DNA from: DASWUD01 sp036401755
GTDB lineage: Bacteria > Pseudomonadota > Gammaproteobacteria > Thiohalomonadales > Thiohalomonadaceae
Length of the DNA: 11,912 nucleotides
NCBI GenBank assembly: GCA_036401755.1
Contig: DASWUD010000024.1
Coordinates: 1 to 11,912, forward strand
Reading direction: 5' to 3'
The notes under the pieces were generated by a model. It made no database searches, was not told the origin of the DNA, and saw only the letters and a program-made list of their open reading frames with translations. Below, one piece after another: positions 1 through 5,707 of this stretch. A program made the position numbers and the translations under genes. Position 1 is the stretch's first letter, and every line of letters starts with the position of its first letter.

Positions 1-878
1 TCGCCATTGACATAGACCTCTTCGATATCGCTCAGCCCCTTGAGCAGGCGATCGCGCAAGGCGCGCATGCGCTCGTTCTCCTGGGCCATTTCGACTTTGG
101 CAAGGTGGAACGCCTCGCCCATGCCGACGATCTGGTGGGTCGCCAGGGTGCCGGAACGCATGCCGCGCTCGTGACCACCGCCATGCATCTGCGCCTCCAG
201 GCGCACGCGCGGCTTGCGGCGCACGTAGAGGGCACCGATCCCCTTGGGACCATAAATCTTGTGGGCCGAGAAGGACATCAGATCGACCTTCATCTGCTCC
301 ATGTCGATGGGGACCTTGCCGGCACTCTGCGCGGCGTCCACATGGAAGAGAATGCCTTTGGCGCGGGTCATTTCGCCGATCGCCTTGATGTCCTGAATCA
401 CGCCGATTTCGTTGTTGACGTGCATCAGCGAGACCAGAATGGTGTCGGGGCGCATCGCCGCCGCGAGCTTGGCGTGATCGACCAGGCCGTTCGGCTCCGG
501 ATCGAGATAGGTCACTTCGTAACCGGAGCGCTCCAGATGGCGGCAGGTGTCGAGCACCGCCTTGTGTTCGGTCTTGCAGGTGATGATGTGCTTGCCCTTC
601 TTGGCGTAGAACTCGGCCACGCCCTTGATCGCGAGGTTGTTCGACTCGGTGGCACCGGAGGTCCAGACGATCTCCTTGGGATCGGCGTTGATCAGGTCGG
701 CCACCTGCTGGCGCGCATTCTCGACCGCCTCTTCCGCTGCCCAACCATAGGAGTGAGAACGCGAGGCGGCATTGCCGAACAGGCCATCCTCCAGCGTGAG
801 ACAGCTGCACATCTTTTTCGCGACACGCGGATCGACCGGTGTCGTCGCGGAATAATCGAGATAGATCGGCTTCTTCAT
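1..878 (-). CDS. iscS: Cysteine desulfurase IscS (3' end beyond window)
   Basis: This is a PLP-dependent class I cysteine desulfurase that removes sulfur from L-cysteine as an enzyme persulfide and passes it to IscU and other acceptors in the cytoplasm. About 292 codons are visible of roughly 404 in the family; the C-terminus, with the catalytic cysteine loop and IscU-docking tail, lies beyond base 1. The N-terminus reads MKKPIYLDYSATTPVDPRVA and aligns with E. coli IscS with a one-residue offset. The PLP-stacking His105 lies in KTEHKAVLD, the Schiff-base Lys207 in SFSAHKIYGPKG, and HGGGHERGMRSGT follows at 232-244. The ATG at 878 is preceded by GGAGA at good spacing. It begins 25 bases after the stop of the NifS-like gene, so the two are probably co-transcribed from the iscR promoter. 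The strong match to IscS rather than NifS makes the name secure. Confidence 0.96.
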   Translation of the reverse strand, partial: MKKPIYLDYSATTPVDPRVAKKMCSCLTLEDGLFGNAASRSHSYGWAAEEAVENARQQVADLINADPKEIVWTSGATESNNLAIKGVAEFYAKKGKHIITCKTEHKAVLDTCRHLERSGYEVTYLDPEPNGLVDHAKLAAAMRPDTILVSLMHVNNEIGVIQDIKAIGEMTRAKGILFHVDAAQSAGKVPIDMEQMKVDLMSFSAHKIYGPKGIGALYVRRKPRVRLEAQMHGGGHERGMRSGTLATHQIVGMGEAFHLAKVEMAQENERMRALRDRLLKGLSDIEEVYVNG

Positions 879-903
879 GGATGCTCTCCGCTTGCTTGAT
901 TGG

Positions 904-2055
904 TCAGGCCCACGCTGTCGCGGCCCGCCCCTGTAACTGTGTGACCTGTTGCTTGATGGTCTCGGCCAGACCATCTACATCCGCTTCTGTCGTCGTCACG
1001 CCGAGGCTCACGCGCACCGCGCAACGGGCCAGGTCGGCGTCAACGCCCATCGCCTTGAGGGTGGTGCTCGGCATATGCAGGTCGCTGCCACATGCCGCAC
1101 CCGCCGACACCGCGTAACCCTGGCGATCCAGCGCCAGGATCAATGTCTCACCGTCGATCCCCGGTACCGCCATGAAGACGGTGTTGGCAAGACGCTCGGC
1201 CTGCTCGGCGAAGATCACGCTCTCCGGCAGAACTTTACGCAGCCCCGTCTCGAACCGTTCGCGCATCAGGCGCATGTGAGCCTGGCGCGTGGCCAGCTCC
1301 TGCGTCGCCAGTTCCGCCGCCTTGCCGAAGCCGACGATGCCAGGGACGTTTTCGGTGCCACCGCGCCGTCCCTTCTCCTGGCCACCGCCATGCAACAGCG
1401 GCTCCAGCTCCAGGCCGCGCTCGACGATCAGTGCACCTGCCCCTTTCGGGCCATACACCTTGTGTGCCGAAAGACTCATCAGATGTGCGCCGCTGGCGGT
1501 AAAATCAACCGCCAGTTTACCAGCGGCCTGCACGGCGTCGGTATGCAACAACACCTTGCGATCACGCGCCAGTTTTGCCAGTGCGCAGATGTCGTTGAGC
1601 ACGCCCGTCTCGTTGTTGGCCCACATCACCGAGACCAGACGGGTCTGCTCGTTCAGATGTGCGGCGATTTGGTCAACGGAGGTGTGGCCATCGGTATCAA
1701 CCGCCAAGCGCCGGTTCTGCCACCCGTGGTGGTTGAGCGCCAACATCGCTTCCTGCACGGACGCATGCTCCACCCCACTGAACAACATCTGTCCCGGTGG
1801 TTGCCGCAATCCCACGCCCCAGATGGCTGCATTGTTGGCCTCGGTGGCCCCGCTGGTGAAGATCACCTGTGAGGGATGGACTTTCACCATGGCCGCCACC
1901 TGCTCACGCGCCGTTTCGATGGCACTGCGCGCCAAACGTCCCATGCGGTGAGTGCTGGAGGGGTTGGCAAAGCTCCCCGTCAGGAAGGGCAGCATCGCCT
2001 CCAACACCCGCTCATCGAGCGGAGTCGTCGCGTTGTGGTCAAAGTAACCGGCCAC
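904..2055 (-). CDS. NifS-like class I cysteine desulfurase (second copy, beside IscS)
   Basis: This 383-residue PLP enzyme probably desulfurates L-cysteine. Visible motifs are YFDHNATTPLDERV at the N-terminus, TSGATEANN at 68-75, His97 in GVEHASV, Lys199 in SLSAHKVYGPKG as the PLP lysine, HGGGQEKGRRGGTENV at 222-237, and Cys322 in SAGAACGSDLHMPS as the likely persulfide cysteine. The motifs resemble NifS more than IscS. The protein ends soon after the last domain and lacks an IscS-type tail (LSPLW-type segment), which in E. coli contributes to IscU binding; a different sulfur acceptor is therefore possible (inference). It starts with GTG at 2055, 15 bases after the iscR stop. I see no clear Shine-Dalgarno sequence there, so translational coupling to iscR is likely. 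No upstream in-frame ATG fits the family start better. All catalytic residues are present, so it is not a decayed copy. Confidence 0.9.
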   Translation of the reverse strand: MAGYFDHNATTPLDERVLEAMLPFLTGSFANPSSTHRMGRLARSAIETAREQVAAMVKVHPSQVIFTSGATEANNAAIWGVGLRQPPGQMLFSGVEHASVQEAMLALNHHGWQNRRLAVDTDGHTSVDQIAAHLNEQTRLVSVMWANNETGVLNDICALAKLARDRKVLLHTDAVQAAGKLAVDFTASGAHLMSLSAHKVYGPKGAGALIVERGLELEPLLHGGGQEKGRRGGTENVPGIVGFGKAAELATQELATRQAHMRLMRERFETGLRKVLPESVIFAEQAERLANTVFMAVPGIDGETLILALDRQGYAVSAGAACGSDLHMPSTTLKAMGVDADLARCAVRVSLGVTTTEADVDGLAETIKQQVTQLQGRAATAWA

Positions 2056-2070
2056 TGCAACGCGTGTGGA

Positions 2071-2547
2071 TCAGTTGCTGCTGGGGCGGCTGCTGCTGCC
2101 GACTGCCTTGATCTGGCGATCCTGGCGCGCGGCAACTTCCTGCACACCCTGCCGGGCGACCAGCTGGCCGAGGTCGATGCTCTTGAGGAAGGCGTAGATC
2201 TGATCGCTCAAATCACACCACAGTTCGTGGGTAAGGCACTGGCCATTCTCATGGCAGTTGCCCTTGCCCTCGCAGCGCATGGCATCGACCTTCTCGTCCA
2301 CGGCGGTGATCACATCGGCCACCGAAATCAACGCTGCTTCGCGGCTCAGGCGGTAGCCACCACCCGGACCACGGGCGCTGTCGACCAGACCGTTCTTGCG
2401 CAAGCGCGAAAAGAGTTGCTCGAGGTAAGACAGGGAGATCCCCTGACGCTTGGAAATATCTGCCAAGGTGATGGGCCCTTCCTTATAGTGGAGGGCCAGA
2501 TCCAGCATGGCGGTGACTGCATAACGCCCTTTGGTCGTCAGTCTCAT
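2071..2547 (-). CDS. iscR: Fe-S cluster-sensing Rrf2-family regulator IscR
   Basis: IscR is a winged-helix Rrf2 regulator. With a [2Fe-2S] cluster bound it represses the isc operon; apo-IscR controls other promoters. The protein has 158 residues, close to the 162 of E. coli. The N-terminal DNA-binding domain (MRLTTKGRYAVTAML, then ISLSYLEQLFSRLRKNGLV at about 37-55 and RGPGGGYRL at 59-67) is nearly identical to the enteric protein. The cluster ligands are all present and at E. coli positions: Cys92, Cys98, Cys104 and His107, in RCEGKGNC and QCLTHELW. The C-terminal tail is serine-rich and divergent, as is usual. The ATG is preceded by GGGAGAAGG, a strong ribosome binding site. It is first in the transcript that continues into the NifS-like gene and iscS, with its own promoter directly upstream, which fits autoregulation. 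Confidence 0.97.
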   Translation of the reverse strand: MRLTTKGRYAVTAMLDLALHYKEGPITLADISKRQGISLSYLEQLFSRLRKNGLVDSARGPGGGYRLSREAALISVADVITAVDEKVDAMRCEGKGNCHENGQCLTHELWCDLSDQIYAFLKSIDLGQLVARQGVQEVAARQDRQIKAVGSSSRPSSN

Positions 2548-2598
2548 TGCCTTCTCCCTTTATACTCCGTAGAGTGATATACAAAATCGGTAGGCTTT

Positions 2599-2627
2599 AC
2601 AGTAGCAATACCAACCAATTCGGTCAA
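2599..2627 (-). promoter_or_regulatory. Predicted sigma-70 promoter of the iscR operon
   Basis: On the minus strand the -35 box TTGACC (2622-2627) is separated by 17 bases from TACTGT (2599-2604). The -35 is five of six to consensus; the -10 is weaker (first two bases and last base match). It lies in the 83-base gap between the cysE stop and the iscR start and overlaps the dyad at 2607-2631. The weak -10 would suit a promoter whose output is set mainly by repressor binding. Confidence 0.6.
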
Positions 2628-2631
2628 CAAT
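2607..2631 (-). promoter_or_regulatory. Candidate type 1 IscR binding site
   Basis: The minus strand has an imperfect dyad centred on ACCGAATTGGT, with flanks ATTGTTG on the left and TGGTAT on the right. From memory, the E. coli type 1 site has the form ATA-SYYGACTR-WWW-YAGTCRRSTAT. Here the left half matches well (TTGAC and the purine after it) and the terminal GGTAT of the right half matches, while the AGTC core of the right half is degenerate. The site covers the -35 hexamer of the iscR promoter, the expected position for a repressor. Confidence 0.5.
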
Positions 2632-3434
2632 TATTTCACCTCGTTTTCTCCGGTTTCCAAATCCTTGCGGATGGTGGAGTCGACGTCGGTTGAACCCAGC
2701 TCGCACGAGGTCAGTGGCGGCAGCTCACCGCCCGGCACCTCTGCGCCTAACGCCTTGATTGTCTTGCACATCTGCTCCATCTTGCTATCCATGGCGTGGA
2801 TATGGTCGAGCATACAATTGATGGCGTGGGCCACCGGGTCAGGCATGTCTGAACTGGTGCCATAGGCGTCAAAACCGATCTTGGCGGCGATGGCGGCGCG
2901 GCGTGCCTCCTGATCATCGCGCTTGCGCTGCACGATGCGGCCGGGGATGCCCACCACCGTGGCGCCGGGCGGCACCTCCTTTACCACTACCGCGTTGGAG
3001 CCGACACGCGCGCCATCGCCGATGAGGATCGGGCCGAGCACCTTGGCCCCCGCCCCCACCACTACATCATTGCCGAGGGTGGGATGGCGCTTGCCCTTCT
3101 GCCAGCTGGTACCGCCCAGGGTGACACCGTGATAGAGGGTGCAGTCGTCGCCGATGATGGCGGTTTCGCCAATCACCACCCCCATGCCGTGGTCGATGAA
3201 GAGGCGCCGCCCCAGCACCGCGCCGGGATGGATCTCGATACCGGTCATCCAGCGGGCAAAGGCGGAGAGAAAACGCGCCCCCCACTTCCAGCCCCAGTGC
3301 CACAGGCGGTGGCTGATACGGTGGATAATGACTGCATGCAGGCCGGGATAGGCGGTGAGCACCTCGAACACACTGCGCGCCGCGGGGTCGCGTTCGAAGA
3401 TGCAGCGAATGTCTTCGCGAAGACGTCGGAACAT
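2631..3434 (-). CDS. cysE: Serine O-acetyltransferase CysE (isc-linked form)
   Basis: The enzyme acetylates L-serine with acetyl-CoA to O-acetylserine, the committed step of cysteine synthesis, in the cytoplasm. It has 267 residues from the ATG at 3434, which has AAGGGG at good spacing and begins with the family-typical MFRRLREDIRCIFERDPAAR. The reading frame stays open for 97 more codons upstream, but that stretch does not resemble CysE. A short helical N-terminal domain (about 1-66) is followed by a left-handed beta-helix of hexapeptide repeats (about 67-170) with IEIHPGA, the catalytic-type His82 in FIDHGMG, RHPTLG at 116-121, and GIPGRIV. Residues 173-267 form a helical extension (KIGFDAYGTSSDMPDPVAHAI) that I recall from other isc-linked CysE proteins. 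The N-terminal domain is about 75 residues shorter than in E. coli CysE. It lies upstream of iscR in the same direction, so cysteine supply sits beside cysteine desulfuration. Confidence 0.94.
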   Translation of the reverse strand: MFRRLREDIRCIFERDPAARSVFEVLTAYPGLHAVIIHRISHRLWHWGWKWGARFLSAFARWMTGIEIHPGAVLGRRLFIDHGMGVVIGETAIIGDDCTLYHGVTLGGTSWQKGKRHPTLGNDVVVGAGAKVLGPILIGDGARVGSNAVVVKEVPPGATVVGIPGRIVQRKRDDQEARRAAIAAKIGFDAYGTSSDMPDPVAHAINCMLDHIHAMDSKMEQMCKTIKALGAEVPGGELPPLTSCELGSTDVDSTIRKDLETGENEVK

Positions 3435-3597
3435 GGGCTCCCCTTGGGAAGGCAATACCTGATCGAACCATTCTGTCACAGATGAATGGCGGTGTAACAG
3501 AGGAAACTCAAGGGTTATTTTTTGGTTCGTTGCACTTAGTGGGAATATCAGTAGTGTCGGGGCTACGCACGCCCCGTGGACGCAGCCGAGCATCACA

Positions 3598-3678
3598 GTC
3601 ATTTCAGGGGTAAGTGAGTGCATGTTTGAGCGAGGCAGCTTTTTTGCCTCGCGAGTTGCACGAACGGCCTGAAATGAC
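3598..3678. repeat. 11-bp perfect inverted repeat enclosing an 8-bp hairpin
   Basis: GTCATTTCAGG at 3598-3608 is the exact reverse complement of 3668-3678. Between the arms lies a second perfect stem, GCGAGGCA against TGCCTCGC (3630-3637 and 3645-3652), with a T-rich loop. The 81-base unit looks like a small palindromic element with defined ends. No target-site duplication is obvious at its borders. Confidence 0.65.
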
Positions 3679-3812
3679 GAGAAGGCCGCTCTCGCACATC
3701 CCTGTGCTTCGCGGCACTTGTGCATCCTGCACTTCGCGCAGGGTCAGGCGGCCTTGACGTACAGGGATGTACGAATGTCGCGGGCGCATGGATGCGCAGG
3801 AGCGACCTCTTT

Positions 3813-3848
3813 GGTTACTTTCTCTTGGCCGCGCAAGAGAAAGTGACC
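3813..3848. repeat. 15-bp near-perfect hairpin
   Basis: GGTTACTTTCTCTTG (3813-3827) pairs with 3834-3848 over 15 positions, with only one mismatch (a G-T pair), leaving a six-base GC-rich loop. There is no T-run on either side, so it is not a typical intrinsic terminator. It is the strongest single hairpin between trmJ and cysE. Confidence 0.75.
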
Positions 3849-3921
3849 TGCGCGCGGGGCAGCCCCCCGCATCAAATTTAACCGTCGCGGCAGCGACACG
3901 AGCACTAATCCGCGAAAGAAC

Positions 3922-4647
3922 CTATTTCTTACCCGCCAACCGCTTCTGCGTTTCGGTGAGGATGCCTCGCAGGATGTTGATCTCGACACGCTCCAATTGG
4001 GCGCGGTTATAAAGGCGGCGCAGCCGCTGCATCAGGTGCTTGGGGCTGGCGGGGTCGAGAAAACCCACCTGCACCATGGTCTCCTCCAGATGTTGGTAAA
4101 AACGCTCCACATCCTCCATTGGCGCCAGCTCATCGCGTTCGGGCGAGGCGGCCCTCTCACGCTGGCGCGCCATCATCGTTTCGTAGGCGATCACCTGCAC
4201 CGCAGCCCCCAGGTTCAAGGAGCTGAAGTCGGGATTGACCGGTATGTGCACCAGGTAGTGGCTGCGCCCCATCTCCGCATTGGTGAGTCCCGCATACTCG
4301 CGGCCGAAGATCACCGCCACCCGCGCCACATCCGAGCGTTCGGCGATCATCTCACCGCAGCCGCGCGCATCCACCTGCGGCCAGGTCAGGCTGCGCAGCC
4401 GCGCGCTGGTGGCAAAGACCAGCTGACAGCCCGCCAGCGCCTCTTCCAGTGAATCACAAATCACCGCACTCTCCAGCAGATCGTCGGCACCCGAGGCGCG
4501 TGCCGTCGCCTCCGGATCGGGAAAGCGTTCGGGGCGGACCAGATAGAGCTCGTTGAGCTCCATGTTCTTCATCGCTCGCGCTGCCGCGCCGATATTGCCG
4601 GGATGAGAGGGCTCGACAAGAACGATACGAACTTTGGGAAATGCCAT
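3922..4647 (-). CDS. trmJ: tRNA (cytidine/uridine-32 2'-O)-methyltransferase TrmJ
   Basis: TrmJ is a SPOUT-class, SAM-dependent enzyme that methylates the 2'-OH of nucleotide 32 in the anticodon loop of several tRNAs. The 241-residue length agrees with about 246 in E. coli. The N-terminal substrate motif is EPSHPGNIGAAARAMKN at 12-28. The trefoil-knot SAM-binding segments are IFGREYAGLTNAE at 113-125 and IPVNPDFSSLNLGAAVQV at 135-152. The C-terminal helical part (about 175-241, PMEDVERFYQHLEE and later) is family-typical. The ATG at 4647 has GAAGG seven bases upstream. In E. coli trmJ also lies upstream of iscR; here cysE and the structured spacer lie between them. Promoter sequences shared with divergent suhB lie upstream. 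Confidence 0.95.
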   Translation of the reverse strand: MAFPKVRIVLVEPSHPGNIGAAARAMKNMELNELYLVRPERFPDPEATARASGADDLLESAVICDSLEEALAGCQLVFATSARLRSLTWPQVDARGCGEMIAERSDVARVAVIFGREYAGLTNAEMGRSHYLVHIPVNPDFSSLNLGAAVQVIAYETMMARQRERAASPERDELAPMEDVERFYQHLEETMVQVGFLDPASPKHLMQRLRRLYNRAQLERVEINILRGILTETQKRLAGKK

Positions 4648-4688
4648 CTACCAACCTTCTTTGTCGAAGAGTGCTTTCATTGATTGTC

Positions 4689-4718
4689 GTTGTACTGTTA
4701 CAGGCTGCAATTTATCAA
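4689..4718 (-). promoter_or_regulatory. Possible trmJ promoter
   Basis: On the minus strand TTGATA (4713-4718) is followed after 18 bases by TACAAC (4689-4694). Both hexamers are four of six to consensus, and the position about 40 bases before the trmJ start is suitable. It overlaps the possible suhB promoter on the other strand. The evidence is sequence resemblance only. Confidence 0.4.
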
Positions 4719-4733
4719 CATCCCGGCTAGAAT
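4705..4733 (+). promoter_or_regulatory. Possible suhB promoter
   Basis: TAGAAT (4728-4733) is a good -10 box about 60 bases before the suhB start. The hexamer 17 bases upstream, CTGCAA (4705-4710), is a poor -35 at three of six. The call rests mainly on the -10. Confidence 0.35.
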
Positions 4734-4790
4734 AGGCGCCCTGTTCCGGGCCCTTGCGCCCACCGCTCTCTTACAATCCGGAGGCTGTCC

Positions 4791-5591
4791 ATGCATCCTG
4801 CACTCAATATCGCCGTGCGCGCCGCGCGAGCGGCCGGCAACATTATCGCCCGTTCCGCCGACCGTGTGGATGCGCTGGTCATCAACAACAAGTCGCGCAA
4901 CGACTTTGTCAGTGACGTGGACCGCCTCGCGGAGCAGGAGATCATCAACACCCTGCGCAAGGCCTATCCCCACCACGCCATCCTCGCGGAGGAGAGCGGC
5001 GAAACGGCGGGCAGCGATGAATTCCAGTGGGTGATCGATCCCCTCGATGGCACCACCAACTTCCTGCACGGCTTCCCCCAATACGCCGTCTCCATCGCCC
5101 TGTTGCACAAGGGGCGCCTCGATCAGGCGGTGGTCTACAACCCCATCAGCCAGGAACTCTTTACCGCCAGCCGTGGCGGTGGCGCCAAGCTCAATGATCG
5201 CCGTCTGCGCGTCACCAAGCGTAACAGCCTCGAAGGCGCGCTGCTCGGCACCGGCTTTCCGTTCCGTCAGCAGCACCTGCTCGACATGTATCTGGCCACC
5301 TTCAAGGCACTGCACGCCGATACCGCCGGCATCCGCCGTGCCGGCTCCGCCGCCCTCGACCTGGCCTTCGTCGCCGCCGGCCGCCTTGACGGCTTCTGGG
5401 AGTTCGGCCTGAGCCCGTGGGACATGGCCGCCGGCGTGCTGCTGATCCAGGAGGCGGGCGGTCTGGTGGGCGACATGGGAGGCGGTCACGACTTCATGGA
5501 GAGCGGCAACATCGTCGCCGGCAATCCCAAGGTGTTTAAAGCGATGCTGCAGCAGATCCGCCCGCACCTGCCGCCGCATATCCAGAAATAG
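4791..5591 (+). CDS. suhB: Inositol-1-monophosphatase family protein SuhB
   Basis: SuhB is a Mg-dependent, lithium-sensitive phosphatase that hydrolyses inositol-1-phosphate in the cytoplasm. In E. coli it also joins the rRNA antitermination complex with the Nus factors. The 266-residue length matches the E. coli protein (267). Metal-binding motifs are complete: Glu67 in ILAEESGE; Asp83 and Asp86 in WVIDPLDGTTNFLHGFP; Asp211 in LSPWDMAAG, followed by LIQEAGG. AGSAALDLAFVAAGRLDGF at 184-202 is also typical. The ATG at 4791 has GGAGG six bases upstream. It is transcribed divergently from trmJ, an arrangement also found in E. coli, and convergently with secF. Whether the antitermination role holds here cannot be read from the sequence. 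Confidence 0.95.
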   Translation: MHPALNIAVRAARAAGNIIARSADRVDALVINNKSRNDFVSDVDRLAEQEIINTLRKAYPHHAILAEESGETAGSDEFQWVIDPLDGTTNFLHGFPQYAVSIALLHKGRLDQAVVYNPISQELFTASRGGGAKLNDRRLRVTKRNSLEGALLGTGFPFRQQHLLDMYLATFKALHADTAGIRRAGSAALDLAFVAAGRLDGFWEFGLSPWDMAAGVLLIQEAGGLVGDMGGGHDFMESGNIVAGNPKVFKAMLQQIRPHLPPHIQK

Positions 5592-5598
5592 ACTGATT

Positions 5599-5650
5599 AA
5601 CCGCAAATACGCGAGTGACGCCATGCGTCCTTTGCGGTTCACTTCTTTTA
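5599..5650 (+). terminator. Probable suhB terminator
   Basis: Eight bases after the suhB stop, AACCGCAAA (5599-5607) pairs perfectly with TTTGCGGTT (5631-5639). An inner ACGC/GCGT stem is possible. The 3' arm is followed by a T-rich stretch with four T in a row (5643-5649). The stem is 9 bp with a long loop, so the terminator is moderate rather than strong. Confidence 0.5.
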
Positions 5651-5652
5651 CC

Positions 5653-5680
5653 AAACGAAAAGGCCCGCAGTTGCGGGCCT
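5653..5680 (-). terminator. Intrinsic terminator for the secDF transcript
   Basis: AGGCCCGC (5661-5668) pairs perfectly with GCGGGCCT (5673-5680) around a four-base loop. Read on the minus strand, the hairpin is followed by TTTTCGTTT (5653-5661), a good U-tract. It lies 28 bases beyond the secF stop. On the plus strand there is no T-run after it, though it may still help end suhB read-through. Confidence 0.8.
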
Positions 5681-5707
5681 CGTGCATTTCAGCGTTCGAT
5701 TTCGCGG

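Larger units (their letters stand above)
3558..3897. repeat. Cluster of hairpins, candidate dispersed palindromic element
   Basis: At least seven inverted repeats follow each other. CGGGGC/GCCCCG is at 3558-3576. GTCATTTCAGG (3598-3608) pairs with its perfect complement at 3668-3678. Inside that pair is GCGAGGCA/TGCCTCGC (3630-3652). ACATCCCTGT (3696-3705) pairs with 3761-3770, and AAGGCCGC (3682-3689) with 3748-3755; these two pairs are not nested. Further hairpins are CGTACA/TGTACG (3758-3773), GCGCA/TGCGC (3784-3797), the long stem at 3813-3848, GCGGGG/CCCCGC (3854-3870) and GTCGC/GCGAC (3884-3897). This density is not expected in plain spacer DNA. It resembles a mosaic of REP- or MITE-like elements, but copy number elsewhere in the genome cannot be judged from one window. 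The last hairpins could also help end trmJ transcription. Confidence 0.6.
3435..3921. other. Gene-free intergenic region between trmJ and cysE
   Basis: These 487 bases separate the trmJ stop from the cysE start and hold no convincing gene. The short open frames here (for example the plus frame from 3767 and the minus frames at 3604-3789 and 3744-3989) show no recognisable domain, and the part nearest trmJ only runs into its coding sequence. The stretch 3435-3557 is plain and probably holds the cysE leader; I could not settle on a promoter there. The stretch 3558-3897 is crowded with inverted repeats, listed separately. Confidence 0.85.

Noticed and set aside
105..899. Plus-strand open frames opposite iscS and the NifS-like gene (also 949-1872 and 1289-1951)
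   Set aside because: They mirror conserved PLP-enzyme genes on the minus strand and show no recognisable motif; GC-rich codon use keeps the opposite frames open.
3435..3725. Longer CysE with 97 extra N-terminal codons
   Set aside because: The upstream part does not resemble CysE and runs into the repeat region; the ATG at 3434 has a good ribosome binding site and the family-typical start.
3598..3897. CRISPR array
   Set aside because: The inverted repeats differ from one another and are not regularly spaced direct repeats.
3767..4012. Small plus-strand open frame in the trmJ-cysE spacer
   Set aside because: It reads through several hairpins and into the end of trmJ on the opposite strand, with no ribosome binding site or domain.
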